From DASSFG01 sp035550375 (GTDB lineage Bacteria > Planctomycetota > Planctomycetia > Pirellulales > JAICIG01): 64,000 bases of DNA. The stretch covers positions 192,765 through 256,764 of the forward strand of contig DASZPH010000084.1 in the NCBI GenBank assembly GCA_035550375.1. Reading direction: 5' to 3'. Below, in pieces: positions 56,401-64,000 of the stretch. The position numbers and the translations under genes were made by a program. How positions within the stretch are numbered: the first letter of the stretch is position 1; every line of letters starts with the position of its first letter. The notes beneath the pieces were generated by a model. That model was not told the origin of the DNA. It saw nothing but the letters and a program-made list of their open reading frames with translations, and did not search any database.

Positions 56401-56781
56401 ATGGAGGGTAGTCGTCGCCAAAGCGAGCAGGCGGCTCGTGAGGACGTTGCACATCTTACTATTCACATGGAAGACGCTCTCGAATCCGACCGCTGTGCCC
56501 GATTGCTGCGCGCTATGGCCGATCGCGAGCGGCTGAAGATCGTGCAGTGCCTGCGCGAAGGGCCCAAGAATGTCAGCGAGATCGCCGATCTGCTCGGCGA
56601 GGAAGTGGTCAACGTGTCGCACCACCTCGGCGTGCTGCGGCAAGCGGGGCTGGTCCTCGACCAGCGACAGGGCCGGTTTGTCGTCTACAAGCTCCATCCC
56701 GACGTCTTTCACCCTTCGGATAAGGGCAAGAAAGAACATCTCGACTTCGGCTGTTGCCGGTTGGAAATACCGAAAGAGTAG
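56401..56781 (+). CDS. ArsR-family winged-helix regulator
   Basis: The 126-residue protein has an ArsR-type fold: SDRCARLLRAMADRERLKIV, NVSEIADLLGEEVVNVSHHL (recognition helix) and GLVLDQRQGRFVVYKLHPDV (wing). A Cys pair near the end (GCCRLE) might bind metal. The start could be the ATG at 56401 or 56467; the second gives 104 residues, close to the usual family length. The Met of 56467 begins a natural N-terminus (MEDALESDR). No clear target gene is adjacent. Confidence 0.75.
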   Translation: MEGSRRQSEQAAREDVAHLTIHMEDALESDRCARLLRAMADRERLKIVQCLREGPKNVSEIADLLGEEVVNVSHHLGVLRQAGLVLDQRQGRFVVYKLHPDVFHPSDKGKKEHLDFGCCRLEIPKE

Positions 56782-56856
56782 CCCCGGCACTCGATGACGG
56801 AGAGGCCGTATCAACGTGCCCCTCCTCCGCCGCCTAGCGTCGGAGCCGCCCTCCTG

Positions 56857-58437
56857 TCATTCCCACTCGATCGTCGCCGGCGGCTTCGAGCTGATGTCGT
56901 ACACGACGCGGTTCACTCCTTTCACCTCGTTGATGATCCGCGTCGAGATCCTCGCCAAAACATCGTAAGGCAAGCGGCTCCAGTCGGCCGTCATGAAGTC
57001 TTCCGTGTCGATCGAGCGGACGGCGATCGCCTCTTCATACGTCCGCGCGTCGCCCATGACGCCGACGCTTTGTACCGGCAAGAGGACCGCGAAGGCCTGC
57101 GAGGTCTGCCGATATAGCCCGGCCGCCTTGATCTCAGCCACCACGATGGCGTCGGCCTCCCGCAGCCGGTCTAGCCGCTCTTTCGACACTTCGCCCAGGC
57201 AGCGCACCGCCAGACCGGGACCGGGGAATGGGTGCCGCCAGACGATGTCTTCCGGCAGGCCGAGTTGCAGCCCCAGCCGCCGCACCTCGTCCTTGAACAG
57301 GTCGCGGAGCGGCTCGATCAGTTTGAACGACAGGTCTTCGGGCAGGCCGCCCACGTTGTGGTGCAGTTTGATCGTGGCGGCCGGACCGTCGGCCGCCGCG
57401 CCGCTCTCGATCACGTCGGGGTAAAGCGTTCCCTGGGCCAGGAACTCGGCCCCCTCGATCTTGGCGGCCTCGTCGGCAAAGCAATCGATGAAGGCCCGGC
57501 CGATTCGGCGACGCTTTTCCTGCGGGTCGGTCACGCCGGCCAGCGCCGCAAGGAAGCGATCCTCGCCTTTGACGACGTGCAGGTCCGTCTGGAAGTGGTT
57601 GGAGAATTCGCGGATGACCGTCTCCTCCTCCTCCTTGCGCAACAGCCCGTTGTCGACCAGGATGCAGGAGAGCTGCGGGCCGACCGCCTGAAACAGCAAG
57701 GCGGCGACGACCGACGAATCGACCCCTCCCGATAGCCCGCAGATGACACGTCGATCGCCGACTTGCCGGCGGATGCGTTCGATCGTCTCCTGGGCGAAGT
57801 CGCCGAGCTGCCAGCGGCCGTGGCAGCCGCAGATCCGCAGCAGGAAGTTGGCGAGCATCTGGCTGCCTAGCCGCGTGTGCGTCACCTCCGGGTGAAACTG
57901 CAGGCCGTAGATGGGGAGCGAGGCGTGCTTGACCGCGGCGATGGGACAGGTGCGGGTGGCCGCGAGCGGCTGGAAGTCGCCCCCCACGCTCGTCACCTGG
58001 TCGCCGTGGCTCATCCAGACCTCGGTTTCGCCGGGCAGGCCGGCCAGCAGCCCGTCGGCCTCGGTGATCTTCAGCGCCGCCCGGCCGTACTCGCGGGCCG
58101 GAGCGCTGCGCACCGCTCCGCCCAGGGCGTCGCAGGCGAGTTGCATGCCATAGCAGATGCCGAGCACGGGGATGCCCAGGCGAAACAGGTTCGGGTCGCA
58201 CTTGGGGGCGCCGCTATCGTAGACGCTGGCCGGCCCGCCGGAGAAGATGAGCCCCCGGGGGGCGATCTCTCGCACCCGGTCGGCGGTGATCGAATGGCGA
58301 ACGATCTCGCAGTAGACGTGCTGCTCGCGGACGCGGCGGGCGATGAGCTGGGCGTACTGCGCCCCGAAGTCGAGCACCAGCACCTTTTCGTCGGCGGACA
58401 GGTTTGGTTGTCGTTCGTGGGCTTCGATACTAATCAT
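56857..58437 (-). CDS. guaA: GMP synthase (glutamine-hydrolysing)
   Basis: The 526-residue enzyme aminates XMP to GMP. The N-terminal amidotransferase has VLGICYGMQLACDALGG (nucleophile C95) and GLQFHPEVTHTRLG (His and Glu of the triad). The ATP pyrophosphatase domain has the P-loop SGGVDSSVVAALLF, and the C-terminal domain ends VVYDISSKPPATIEWE, the family's closing motif. Length matches E. coli GuaA (525). Start: ATG at 58437 (MISIEAHE); an upstream ATG lacks support. A single gene. Confidence 0.95.
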   Translation of the reverse strand: MISIEAHERQPNLSADEKVLVLDFGAQYAQLIARRVREQHVYCEIVRHSITADRVREIAPRGLIFSGGPASVYDSGAPKCDPNLFRLGIPVLGICYGMQLACDALGGAVRSAPAREYGRAALKITEADGLLAGLPGETEVWMSHGDQVTSVGGDFQPLAATRTCPIAAVKHASLPIYGLQFHPEVTHTRLGSQMLANFLLRICGCHGRWQLGDFAQETIERIRRQVGDRRVICGLSGGVDSSVVAALLFQAVGPQLSCILVDNGLLRKEEEETVIREFSNHFQTDLHVVKGEDRFLAALAGVTDPQEKRRRIGRAFIDCFADEAAKIEGAEFLAQGTLYPDVIESGAAADGPAATIKLHHNVGGLPEDLSFKLIEPLRDLFKDEVRRLGLQLGLPEDIVWRHPFPGPGLAVRCLGEVSKERLDRLREADAIVVAEIKAAGLYRQTSQAFAVLLPVQSVGVMGDARTYEEAIAVRSIDTEDFMTADWSRLPYDVLARISTRIINEVKGVNRVVYDISSKPPATIEWE

Positions 58438-58699
58438 TCGGCAGCGGTGGCGAGGTCCTTCCCACATTCCGAGCGCCCGTGAGGCGCTTCTGCTTTCGTC
58501 CGCCTCGGGAAAAGGAGGAATTATAAGGGCTGCCCCAGCCGTCGGCTAGGGACTTGGCTTCTCTTAGCGTCTCTATCACACGGAGGCCGAGCATCATCGG
58601 GCCTTCCAAAACTTGCTCCCCGTAGCGGCGTTGGTATGTTGCAAGGAGCGGGCATATCGTCTCCGTTCAGAACGTTCTTGCTATTCGGAGGGCCCTGTC

Positions 58700-59581
58700 A
58701 TGTCGTTGGCACTCGACACGGTGTACAAAGTCGCTGGGCGTGCCGTCTTGTCTCTCGAGCGACAAGACATCGAGTTTCGCAACGTGACGCCGGATCAGGT
58801 CGCGATTGCTTTGACGCTAACCAATGAACACGAAACACCAACGGAGCCGACGTTGGTGACCGTAGAAGCGGCGCCGCTCGGAGTGTTCGTCCGCTGGCGA
58901 CCTCTGGCCCGAGTGCTGATACCCGAAGTCGTCGCGGGCGGCTCGCACCGTGCGCGCTTGATCGTCCCGCGGCCATGCCCCAAGCCGCTGGGTCGTCATC
59001 CCGGCGACATTCCGCCCGCCCGACTGCTGACCGCCCTGGACATGGAAGAACCACCACGCAACTTGCGCATTCAAACCGATCCGCGCACGATGGCCTTTCG
59101 AACCGGCGCCTTGCCGGCGGATCCCTTCGAACTGCTCGGGCACAGGAACCCGCATTGGGCGGGCAATTTGAACGTGTTCGTCGGCGATCGAGCGGTGGAG
59201 CGGCACCTGGGACGAGCGCTCCGCATCTATCCCGGCCGCGTCAACCTGGCGTTCTTCATCGTGGGCTCGAGCCGCGACGCATACGCCTTTGAGCTCACCG
59301 GCAAGGGCGCTCACTGGGACGCTGCGCTCTTCAATCCGCTGGGCCATCGCCGTCTGGGCACACTCGTGCCCAATCTCAGTCGGTGCGATCCGCTCAGCAA
59401 TCGCGAGTGGATCGACATCGAGCAACGCGCACCCCTTTTGTTGGCGATTCGTCCGCCGAACAACTGCGACACAGGCGACATTGCCGTCCACGTCACGCAA
59501 CGATCTTCCGGGCGAACCGCCGTCGTCGAGTTCAGCCTCGATCCACATGCGGCCGGACCGGGATGTTTTGTCGTAAAGTGA
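58700..59581 (+). CDS. Hypothetical protein
   Basis: The 293-residue protein begins MSLALDTVYKVAGRAVLSLE, with GGAGGG 7 bases upstream of the ATG at 58700. The first 80 residues are strand-rich with Pro-ending turns, and later parts are irregular, with IYPGRVNLAFFIVGSSRDAY in the middle. No signal peptide, helices or recognised domain. It is likely a real soluble protein, possibly planctomycete-specific. Confidence 0.5.
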   Translation: MSLALDTVYKVAGRAVLSLERQDIEFRNVTPDQVAIALTLTNEHETPTEPTLVTVEAAPLGVFVRWRPLARVLIPEVVAGGSHRARLIVPRPCPKPLGRHPGDIPPARLLTALDMEEPPRNLRIQTDPRTMAFRTGALPADPFELLGHRNPHWAGNLNVFVGDRAVERHLGRALRIYPGRVNLAFFIVGSSRDAYAFELTGKGAHWDAALFNPLGHRRLGTLVPNLSRCDPLSNREWIDIEQRAPLLLAIRPPNNCDTGDIAVHVTQRSSGRTAVVEFSLDPHAAGPGCFVVK

Positions 59582-59606
59582 ACCCAGCCGGCTCGCTTGC
59601 TCGGCT

Positions 59607-61817
59607 TCATGGTTCAAGGTGCTCAGGGAAGTCGCGCTTATAGCGGGCGACGAGCTTAAACACGTCGGCCGGAACCAGGTAGATTTTGCCGCGAATCTTT
59701 TTCGTTTCGCCCGGTTTCAGGCCGCCGATGCGGAAATCGGAGTGCATACAGACGCGCACCCCTTGGAACAACTCCTGATAAGGTTCCCAGGCCGTGGCCA
59801 TGATCCACTTGTTGTCACCCGAAAACGCGCCGCAGAGACCGTTAGATGGTATCAGCTCGCTCAGCGGACGCGGGTTGACGTCGTCACGGTCGACATACTT
59901 AGGGCAATAGACCTGGCCGGGGGCGTAACGGGCCTTCGTCGCCCAGGGCTGCGTCGGCAGACGGGTCAATTGCCCGTCGAGAAAGACGAAGCACTGTGAA
60001 ACGTAGTCATCCTGTCCCCGGCCCGTGAACGCGTCGACGCGGATGCAAGGCTGGGCCCAGTGGGCCTGCGATGGCCGCTCGCTGGGATTTGTAGCAACGA
60101 GGCGAAAGTCGACCTCGTCTTCGCCGGCCGTAATCGTATGGGCGACTTCCACGCCGTCGGCCAGCTTGCACAGCAGTTCGATACGCTTCCCGGCCGCATC
60201 GGCCGAGACAAGCTCGGTGCGATGCCCGATGACCGTCTTGCCCCAGTCGCGATCGGTTGAGCCGGAACGACAATAGGCTTCGAGGTAATGGACGACCAGC
60301 GTGCCGCCGGGCAAGCGGTCGCCGCGGATGGTGAGGTAGTTGTCCTTCCATGAGATCCTAAGAGGACGGTCCGACTCCTCAACTGCCGCCGCAGGAGCCT
60401 CGCGAAGCTGCCCGGCACGCCGGACATTTTTTCCCTGGCGACGCGTGGCCGTGTCACCGAGATCCTCTCGCGCCTTCTCGGCGAGCGACTCGAGCCTTGC
60501 GACCACTTCGGGATGTTCGGCTGCGACGTCCTTGCTCTCGCCCGGGTCGGCCTCCAGGTCGAACAGCGACAGACCGATGTGCCGCTGTTCGTAGTTCGCC
60601 GGCCGCCCACCCTTGCCCCCTTCGCCGGCAAGGCTGCGATAGGCATGAGGCAGGTGCAGCTTCCAGCGGCCGCTGCGCACGGCCTGCAGTTCGCGATCCC
60701 AGTAAAAGTAGAGCGCCTCGTGCGGGCTCCTGGCACCGGGTTCGCCAGAAACCAAGGGCCAGATGTCCAACCCGTCGACGATGCGGTCGTCGGGCACGCT
60801 CGCGCCGGCCAATTTGGCCAGCGTCGGCAGCACGTCGATCGTCATCGCCGGTTCGCGGCACACCGTCGCCGCCGGGATTTTGCCCGGCCAGCGCATAACG
60901 CAGGGCTCGCGCACGCCGCCGTCGAACGACGTCCCTTTCCCCTCGCGCAAAGGGCCGGCCGAGCCGGCATGATCGCCGTAACTGAGCCAAGGGCCGTTGT
61001 CCGATGTGAAGATCACCAGCGTTCGCTCGTCAAGCCCCAGCCGCCCGATCGTCTCCAGCACCCGGCCCACCGACCAGTCGACTTCTTCGATCACGTCGCC
61101 AAACAACCCGCGCGGCGTCTTGTCGCGAAATTTGTCGGAAACGAACAGCGGCACGTGCGGCATGCTGTGGGCCAGGTAAATGAAAAACGGCCGGTCGCGA
61201 TGGCCCTCGATAAAACGGACCGCGTGCTCCGTGTACCGTGTGGTCAATTGGCTCTGATCGGGGTTGAATTCGATCGCCTTCTCCCCTTCGATAAGCGGCA
61301 GATCGGAAAAGTCTTTGGTCGCCGGGTGCTTGGGCCACATGTCGTTCGAGTACGGCAGGCCGAAGTATTCGTCGAAGCCGTGCCGCGTGGGCAGGAACTG
61401 CGGATGGTGGCCCAGGTGCCATTTGCCGAAGATACCGGTGGCGTAGCCGCAGCTTTGAAGCAGCTCGCCGAGCGTGGTTTCGTCGTCGTTGATGCCGTGC
61501 TCGTCCTTCAGCCCAAGTGCCCCCAGGATGCCCAAGCGGTTCGGATAGCAGCCGGTCAGAAGGGCCGTCCGCGAGGCCGAGCAGACCGCCTGGGCGACGT
61601 AGAAGTCGGTGAAGCGAACCCCCTCTTTCGCCAGGCGGTCGAGATTCGGCGTGCGGTAGCCCGTTGCCCCGTAGCAACCGAGGTCGCCATAGCCTAGATC
61701 GTCGGCGAAGATGAGCACGATGTTCGGCCGCGGCTCCGGTTCTTTGGAAGAGGCATGCGCGGCGAGCAGCGCAACCGCCATCAGGGCGAGAAGAATTTGG
61801 CGTTTGGGCGTTCGCAT
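59607..61817 (-). CDS. Sulfatase with additional C-terminal domain
   Basis: The 736-residue protein has a signal peptide (RQILLALMAVALLAAHA), sulfatase N-terminus NIVLIFADDLGYGDLGCYG, the FGly signature C79SASRTALLTG (C-x-A-x-R form), FGKWHLGHHPQFLPTRHGFD and FTSDNGPWLSYGDHAGSAGP. The catalytic part ends near residue 460. A further 260 residues follow: strand-rich, with RISWKDNYLTIRGDRLPGGT, VRVCMHSDFRIGGLKPGETK and a KIRGKIYLVP end. Ordinary sulfatases lack this; I cannot name the fold. It begins at ATG 61817; the frame extends upstream but without a signal. Divergent from the anti-sigma-like gene. Confidence 0.85.
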   Translation of the reverse strand: MRTPKRQILLALMAVALLAAHASSKEPEPRPNIVLIFADDLGYGDLGCYGATGYRTPNLDRLAKEGVRFTDFYVAQAVCSASRTALLTGCYPNRLGILGALGLKDEHGINDDETTLGELLQSCGYATGIFGKWHLGHHPQFLPTRHGFDEYFGLPYSNDMWPKHPATKDFSDLPLIEGEKAIEFNPDQSQLTTRYTEHAVRFIEGHRDRPFFIYLAHSMPHVPLFVSDKFRDKTPRGLFGDVIEEVDWSVGRVLETIGRLGLDERTLVIFTSDNGPWLSYGDHAGSAGPLREGKGTSFDGGVREPCVMRWPGKIPAATVCREPAMTIDVLPTLAKLAGASVPDDRIVDGLDIWPLVSGEPGARSPHEALYFYWDRELQAVRSGRWKLHLPHAYRSLAGEGGKGGRPANYEQRHIGLSLFDLEADPGESKDVAAEHPEVVARLESLAEKAREDLGDTATRRQGKNVRRAGQLREAPAAAVEESDRPLRISWKDNYLTIRGDRLPGGTLVVHYLEAYCRSGSTDRDWGKTVIGHRTELVSADAAGKRIELLCKLADGVEVAHTITAGEDEVDFRLVATNPSERPSQAHWAQPCIRVDAFTGRGQDDYVSQCFVFLDGQLTRLPTQPWATKARYAPGQVYCPKYVDRDDVNPRPLSELIPSNGLCGAFSGDNKWIMATAWEPYQELFQGVRVCMHSDFRIGGLKPGETKKIRGKIYLVPADVFKLVARYKRDFPEHLEP

Positions 61818-62182
61818 GGTTGCTTCTCGAAAGGGCTGCATACTGCGTGGGCGTGAACGAAGGGCAATTGAAACCGACCGCGAGCGGGCAATCAACCACC
61901 TCGCTTGTCGACGCGGCATCGCCTGGCAGGTCAGGCCTTTCTCCAGGCTGAACCCGTGAAGCGCGGCAGGGCGTTCTAGTTTTTTTGGCGATCTTCTGTC
62001 CCCAAAGAAGTCTCGCGCGCATATAGACCTTTGTCGCGGGCTTTCTCGTGGAAGGGGCGGCCGGTGACGCGGCCGAGCATCGTTCTCCGTAGCCGCGGCT
62101 GGCACGTGGGCGGGTTACCTGCCCCTTCGATCTAAGTGCCCGACGTAAAAAGAATCCTAAGTGCAACAAGGAGGACCACTTT
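61818..62182. other. Divergent intergenic region
   Basis: These 365 bases lie between the second sulfatase (minus) and the HATPase-like gene (plus). No gene is seen. A GCGCGCATATAG motif near 62024 recurs near 62710, just upstream of the surface-protein gene; the CATATA part could be a -10 box but no good -35 box is evident. An AAGGAGG ribosome site ends the region. Confidence 0.4.
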
Positions 62183-62635
62183 ATGCGTGCTCTGTCTCTT
62201 ACCGAGACGGTCGAACACTGCACTCCGATGTTTCATCCGGAGCAGCAGGAACTCCTATGCGGTCGCAAGACGCTGTCCTTCGGACGGGAGCTACCCGCCC
62301 TGATTGTACGTCTTGCGCGAGTCATGCGGGAGGTCGGCTACGGCGACGCCGATGAGTTGGCGGTCGGCGTGGCCTTGGAGAAGGCCGCCACGGTGGCGCT
62401 GGCAGCGGGCAGTGCGCGAGCACGCGTGTCGTGGGCCGTTAGTCCGACTGCGGTTACCGCCGTGGTTGAAGAGGAGCAGTCGGAAGTCGAGCCGGCCGCG
62501 GCCGGCGAACCACAGCTCCGCGACCGGCTGGAGGGTTCCTCCGGGGGCGGTTTCGCGACGATCCGGGGGTGCATGAGTTGGGTCTGCTTTCCGCATCGCA
62601 ACTGCATCGCCATGCGCCGCAATCGCACGGCGTAG
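62183..62635 (+). CDS. Diverged anti-sigma-type (HATPase_c) protein
   Basis: The 150-residue protein is preceded by AAGGAGG 8 bases before the ATG. Its middle, DELAVGVALEKAATVALAAG, parallels the N-box helix of RsbW/SpoIIAB-type serine kinases (usually V..AL.EAL.NAI.HG). The C-terminus, GGGFATIRGCMSWVCF then CIAMRR, parallels the final G.GI.LI..LMDEV.F...G..I.MRK segment. The catalytic Asn of the N-box is replaced by Val, and the DxGxG box is missing (VVEEEQSEVEP instead). If the call is right, it probably cannot bind ATP. An anti-sigma partner role is only inferred. Confidence 0.4.
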   Translation: MRALSLTETVEHCTPMFHPEQQELLCGRKTLSFGRELPALIVRLARVMREVGYGDADELAVGVALEKAATVALAAGSARARVSWAVSPTAVTAVVEEEQSEVEPAAAGEPQLRDRLEGSSGGGFATIRGCMSWVCFPHRNCIAMRRNRTA

Positions 62636-62770
62636 CCACAAGGACTGCCCCTGAACTCGTCGGCCAATTCTCTTTTCTCTCCCGAAATTCTGTCGCCGGA
62701 TGAACGGGGCGCGCATATAGGTGGTCGCTGGGGCTGAATTGGAATTCCCCTGCCTGTTGGAGCCATAACC

Positions 62771-64000
62771 ATGTCTCGCTTTACACCACGCGACCGCCGC
62801 GTGGCACGTCGTATTAGGAAACCTTCCAAGTCCAATTGCAGACGGCGCGGAGGGCGGTGCCGTCTTGAACTGCTCGAACCGATTCGAATGCTCAGCGCCG
62901 TCAGTTGGAGCGGCGGCGCCGCGGGCGACTGGAACGTAGCCGGAAACTGGAGCGGACTATCGCCTGGTGAGACGGCGCCTGGAGCGGCCGATGACGTAAC
63001 GATCAGCGGCAACGTAACGGTGACCCACGGTTCAGGATCTGACCAGGTTCATACCTTGACCTTGGGCACTGGCGCCACGCTTGACGTGAATGGAGGCAGC
63101 GCCATCACGCTTCTGCTTAGCTCGGGCACGGCTGTCAGTAACGACGGCACAATCAACCTAGGCGATGCTGCCGGCACCAACTCTGGCGCATTGTTTTTCA
63201 ACGGTAATCAGACGCTCGGCACGACCGCCGGCGCCACCGGAATCGTGGTGCTGGGCGGAAGCAGCAGCGACCGGCTGATCCAGTCCTTCGGCGGACAGAC
63301 GCTGACGATCGGCGGCGGCATCACCATCCAGGGCGACGACGGCGGCGTCGGCGGCGCTGCCAGCACGCTGGTCAACCAAGGAACGATCGACGCGGATACC
63401 AGCGGCGGAACGATCAATGTGGCCCTAGGCGTGAACGGTTCCAACAGTGGCACCATCAAGGCGGACTCTGGCGGCAGCTTGACCGTTTACGGCAGCAGCG
63501 CCGGCACATGGACGAACGAGGCCGGCGCCAGCATCAGCATCGCCGGCGGCGGCAAGCTGGGAATCGACAACAATCCGGCCGCCCCCTGGACCAACCTGGG
63601 CACGATCAGCACGACCGCCTCCACCGTGAACCTCAATGGCGCGTTCACCCAGGCCGGGCTGGGAACTTTCAGCCGCGACGCCGCCAGTACCGTGAACCTG
63701 ACGGGCAAACTGACCGGCGACGTGGCCTTGAACGCCAGCACCGGCAATTGGAATCTGGTCGGCGGCGAACTAAGCACCGGCGCGTTCTCGGCCAGCGGCG
63801 CCACCCTTTTCGCCACCGGTCAAGGCGGCACCCTCAACGCCGAGACGCTCGACAGCCCGATCGACTTCTCGACCAACAACGGCGCGGCGGCGACCGTCAC
63901 GGGTGGCCTGAGCCTAGACAACGTAACGCTCAACGTCGGTAACGCCGCCGGCAGCAGCAACGCGGTGCTGTTGTTCAACGGCGATCAGACACTCGGCACG
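62771..64000 (+). CDS. Large repetitive surface protein, N-terminal part (runs off right edge)
   Basis: The frame is open for 410 codons from ATG 62771 to the window end. The N-terminus is Arg-rich (PRDRRVARRIRKPSK) then RRCRLELLEPIRMLSAVSW, which resembles the LExRxLLSA export motif of planctomycete extracellular proteins. The rest is repeated beta text rich in Gly, Thr, Asn and Ser. Repeats include NGNQTLGTT, NGDQTLGT, GGSLTVYG, SISIAGGGKL and TVNLTGKLTG, as in parallel beta-helix or autotransporter-like proteins. No membrane anchor is visible in this part. Planctomycete proteins of this type often exceed 2000 residues. Confidence 0.8.
   Translation, partial: MSRFTPRDRRVARRIRKPSKSNCRRRGGRCRLELLEPIRMLSAVSWSGGAAGDWNVAGNWSGLSPGETAPGAADDVTISGNVTVTHGSGSDQVHTLTLGTGATLDVNGGSAITLLLSSGTAVSNDGTINLGDAAGTNSGALFFNGNQTLGTTAGATGIVVLGGSSSDRLIQSFGGQTLTIGGGITIQGDDGGVGGAASTLVNQGTIDADTSGGTINVALGVNGSNSGTIKADSGGSLTVYGSSAGTWTNEAGASISIAGGGKLGIDNNPAAPWTNLGTISTTASTVNLNGAFTQAGLGTFSRDAASTVNLTGKLTGDVALNASTGNWNLVGGELSTGAFSASGATLFATGQGGTLNAETLDSPIDFSTNNGAAATVTGGLSLDNVTLNVGNAAGSSNAVLLFNGDQTLGT

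Overview
The window looks like a chromosome segment of a planctomycete, probably of the Pirellulales type. The evidence is a GC-rich genome with long noncoding gaps, two Cys-type sulfatases, a cytochrome-domain PSD1 (DUF1549/DUF1553) gene followed by a DUF1501 gene, an ECF sigma factor fused to a membrane domain, a prkA-yeaH-spoVR operon, and a giant repetitive surface protein with the planctomycete-style N-terminal LExxRxLSA motif. The species is not identified; the assignment is an inference from gene content.

Layout. Positions 1-2250 hold the start of a Gfo/Idh/MocA oxidoreductase and a CobB/CbiA-like protein that has lost its P-loop and catalytic cysteine. Positions 2250-6700 form an accessory patch bracketed by two related repeats in inverted orientation. 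It contains small hypothetical proteins, a class II (leucine-type) tRNA with a GUC anticodon, a 17-bp inverted copy of part of that tRNA next to a promoter-like sequence and two terminators, a SWIM-DDE transposase, a zinc-ribbon gene predicted to be leaderless, and a two-helix membrane protein resembling SLATT effectors.

Positions 6760-21310 carry a membrane protein, a serine hydrolase, queG, a cpYpsA-like gene, an RND efflux pair, a Gly/Tyr-rich TPR protein, a membrane protein, an Nramp-like transporter with calcium-binding repeats, and a YceH-like gene. Positions 21990-27242 are the prkA-yeaH-spoVR operon plus a fourth gene. A decayed ParE/RelE-type toxin-antitoxin locus follows, then a c'-type cytochrome, glgX, the sigma-membrane fusion and an M16-like protease.

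Positions 34387-38466 are a minus-strand run: creatininase-like, MFS transporter, FHA-DUF4123 protein, histidine phosphatase. Then come ogt, an aminotransferase pair, fbp, a secreted beta-propeller, an HD protein, the DUF1501/PSD1 pair divergent from a sulfatase and an ALDH-like gene, nth-dcd, a glycosyltransferase, an ArsR-type regulator and guaA. The right end has a second sulfatase with an extra C-terminal domain, a diverged anti-sigma-type ATPase, and the first 410 codons of a surface protein.

Housekeeping genes (guaA, nth, dcd, queG, fbp, glgX) are mixed with degradative and surface functions typical of planctomycetes. The most unusual item is the tRNA locus at 3097-3297. All functional calls come from reading motifs and gene order; no database search was possible.
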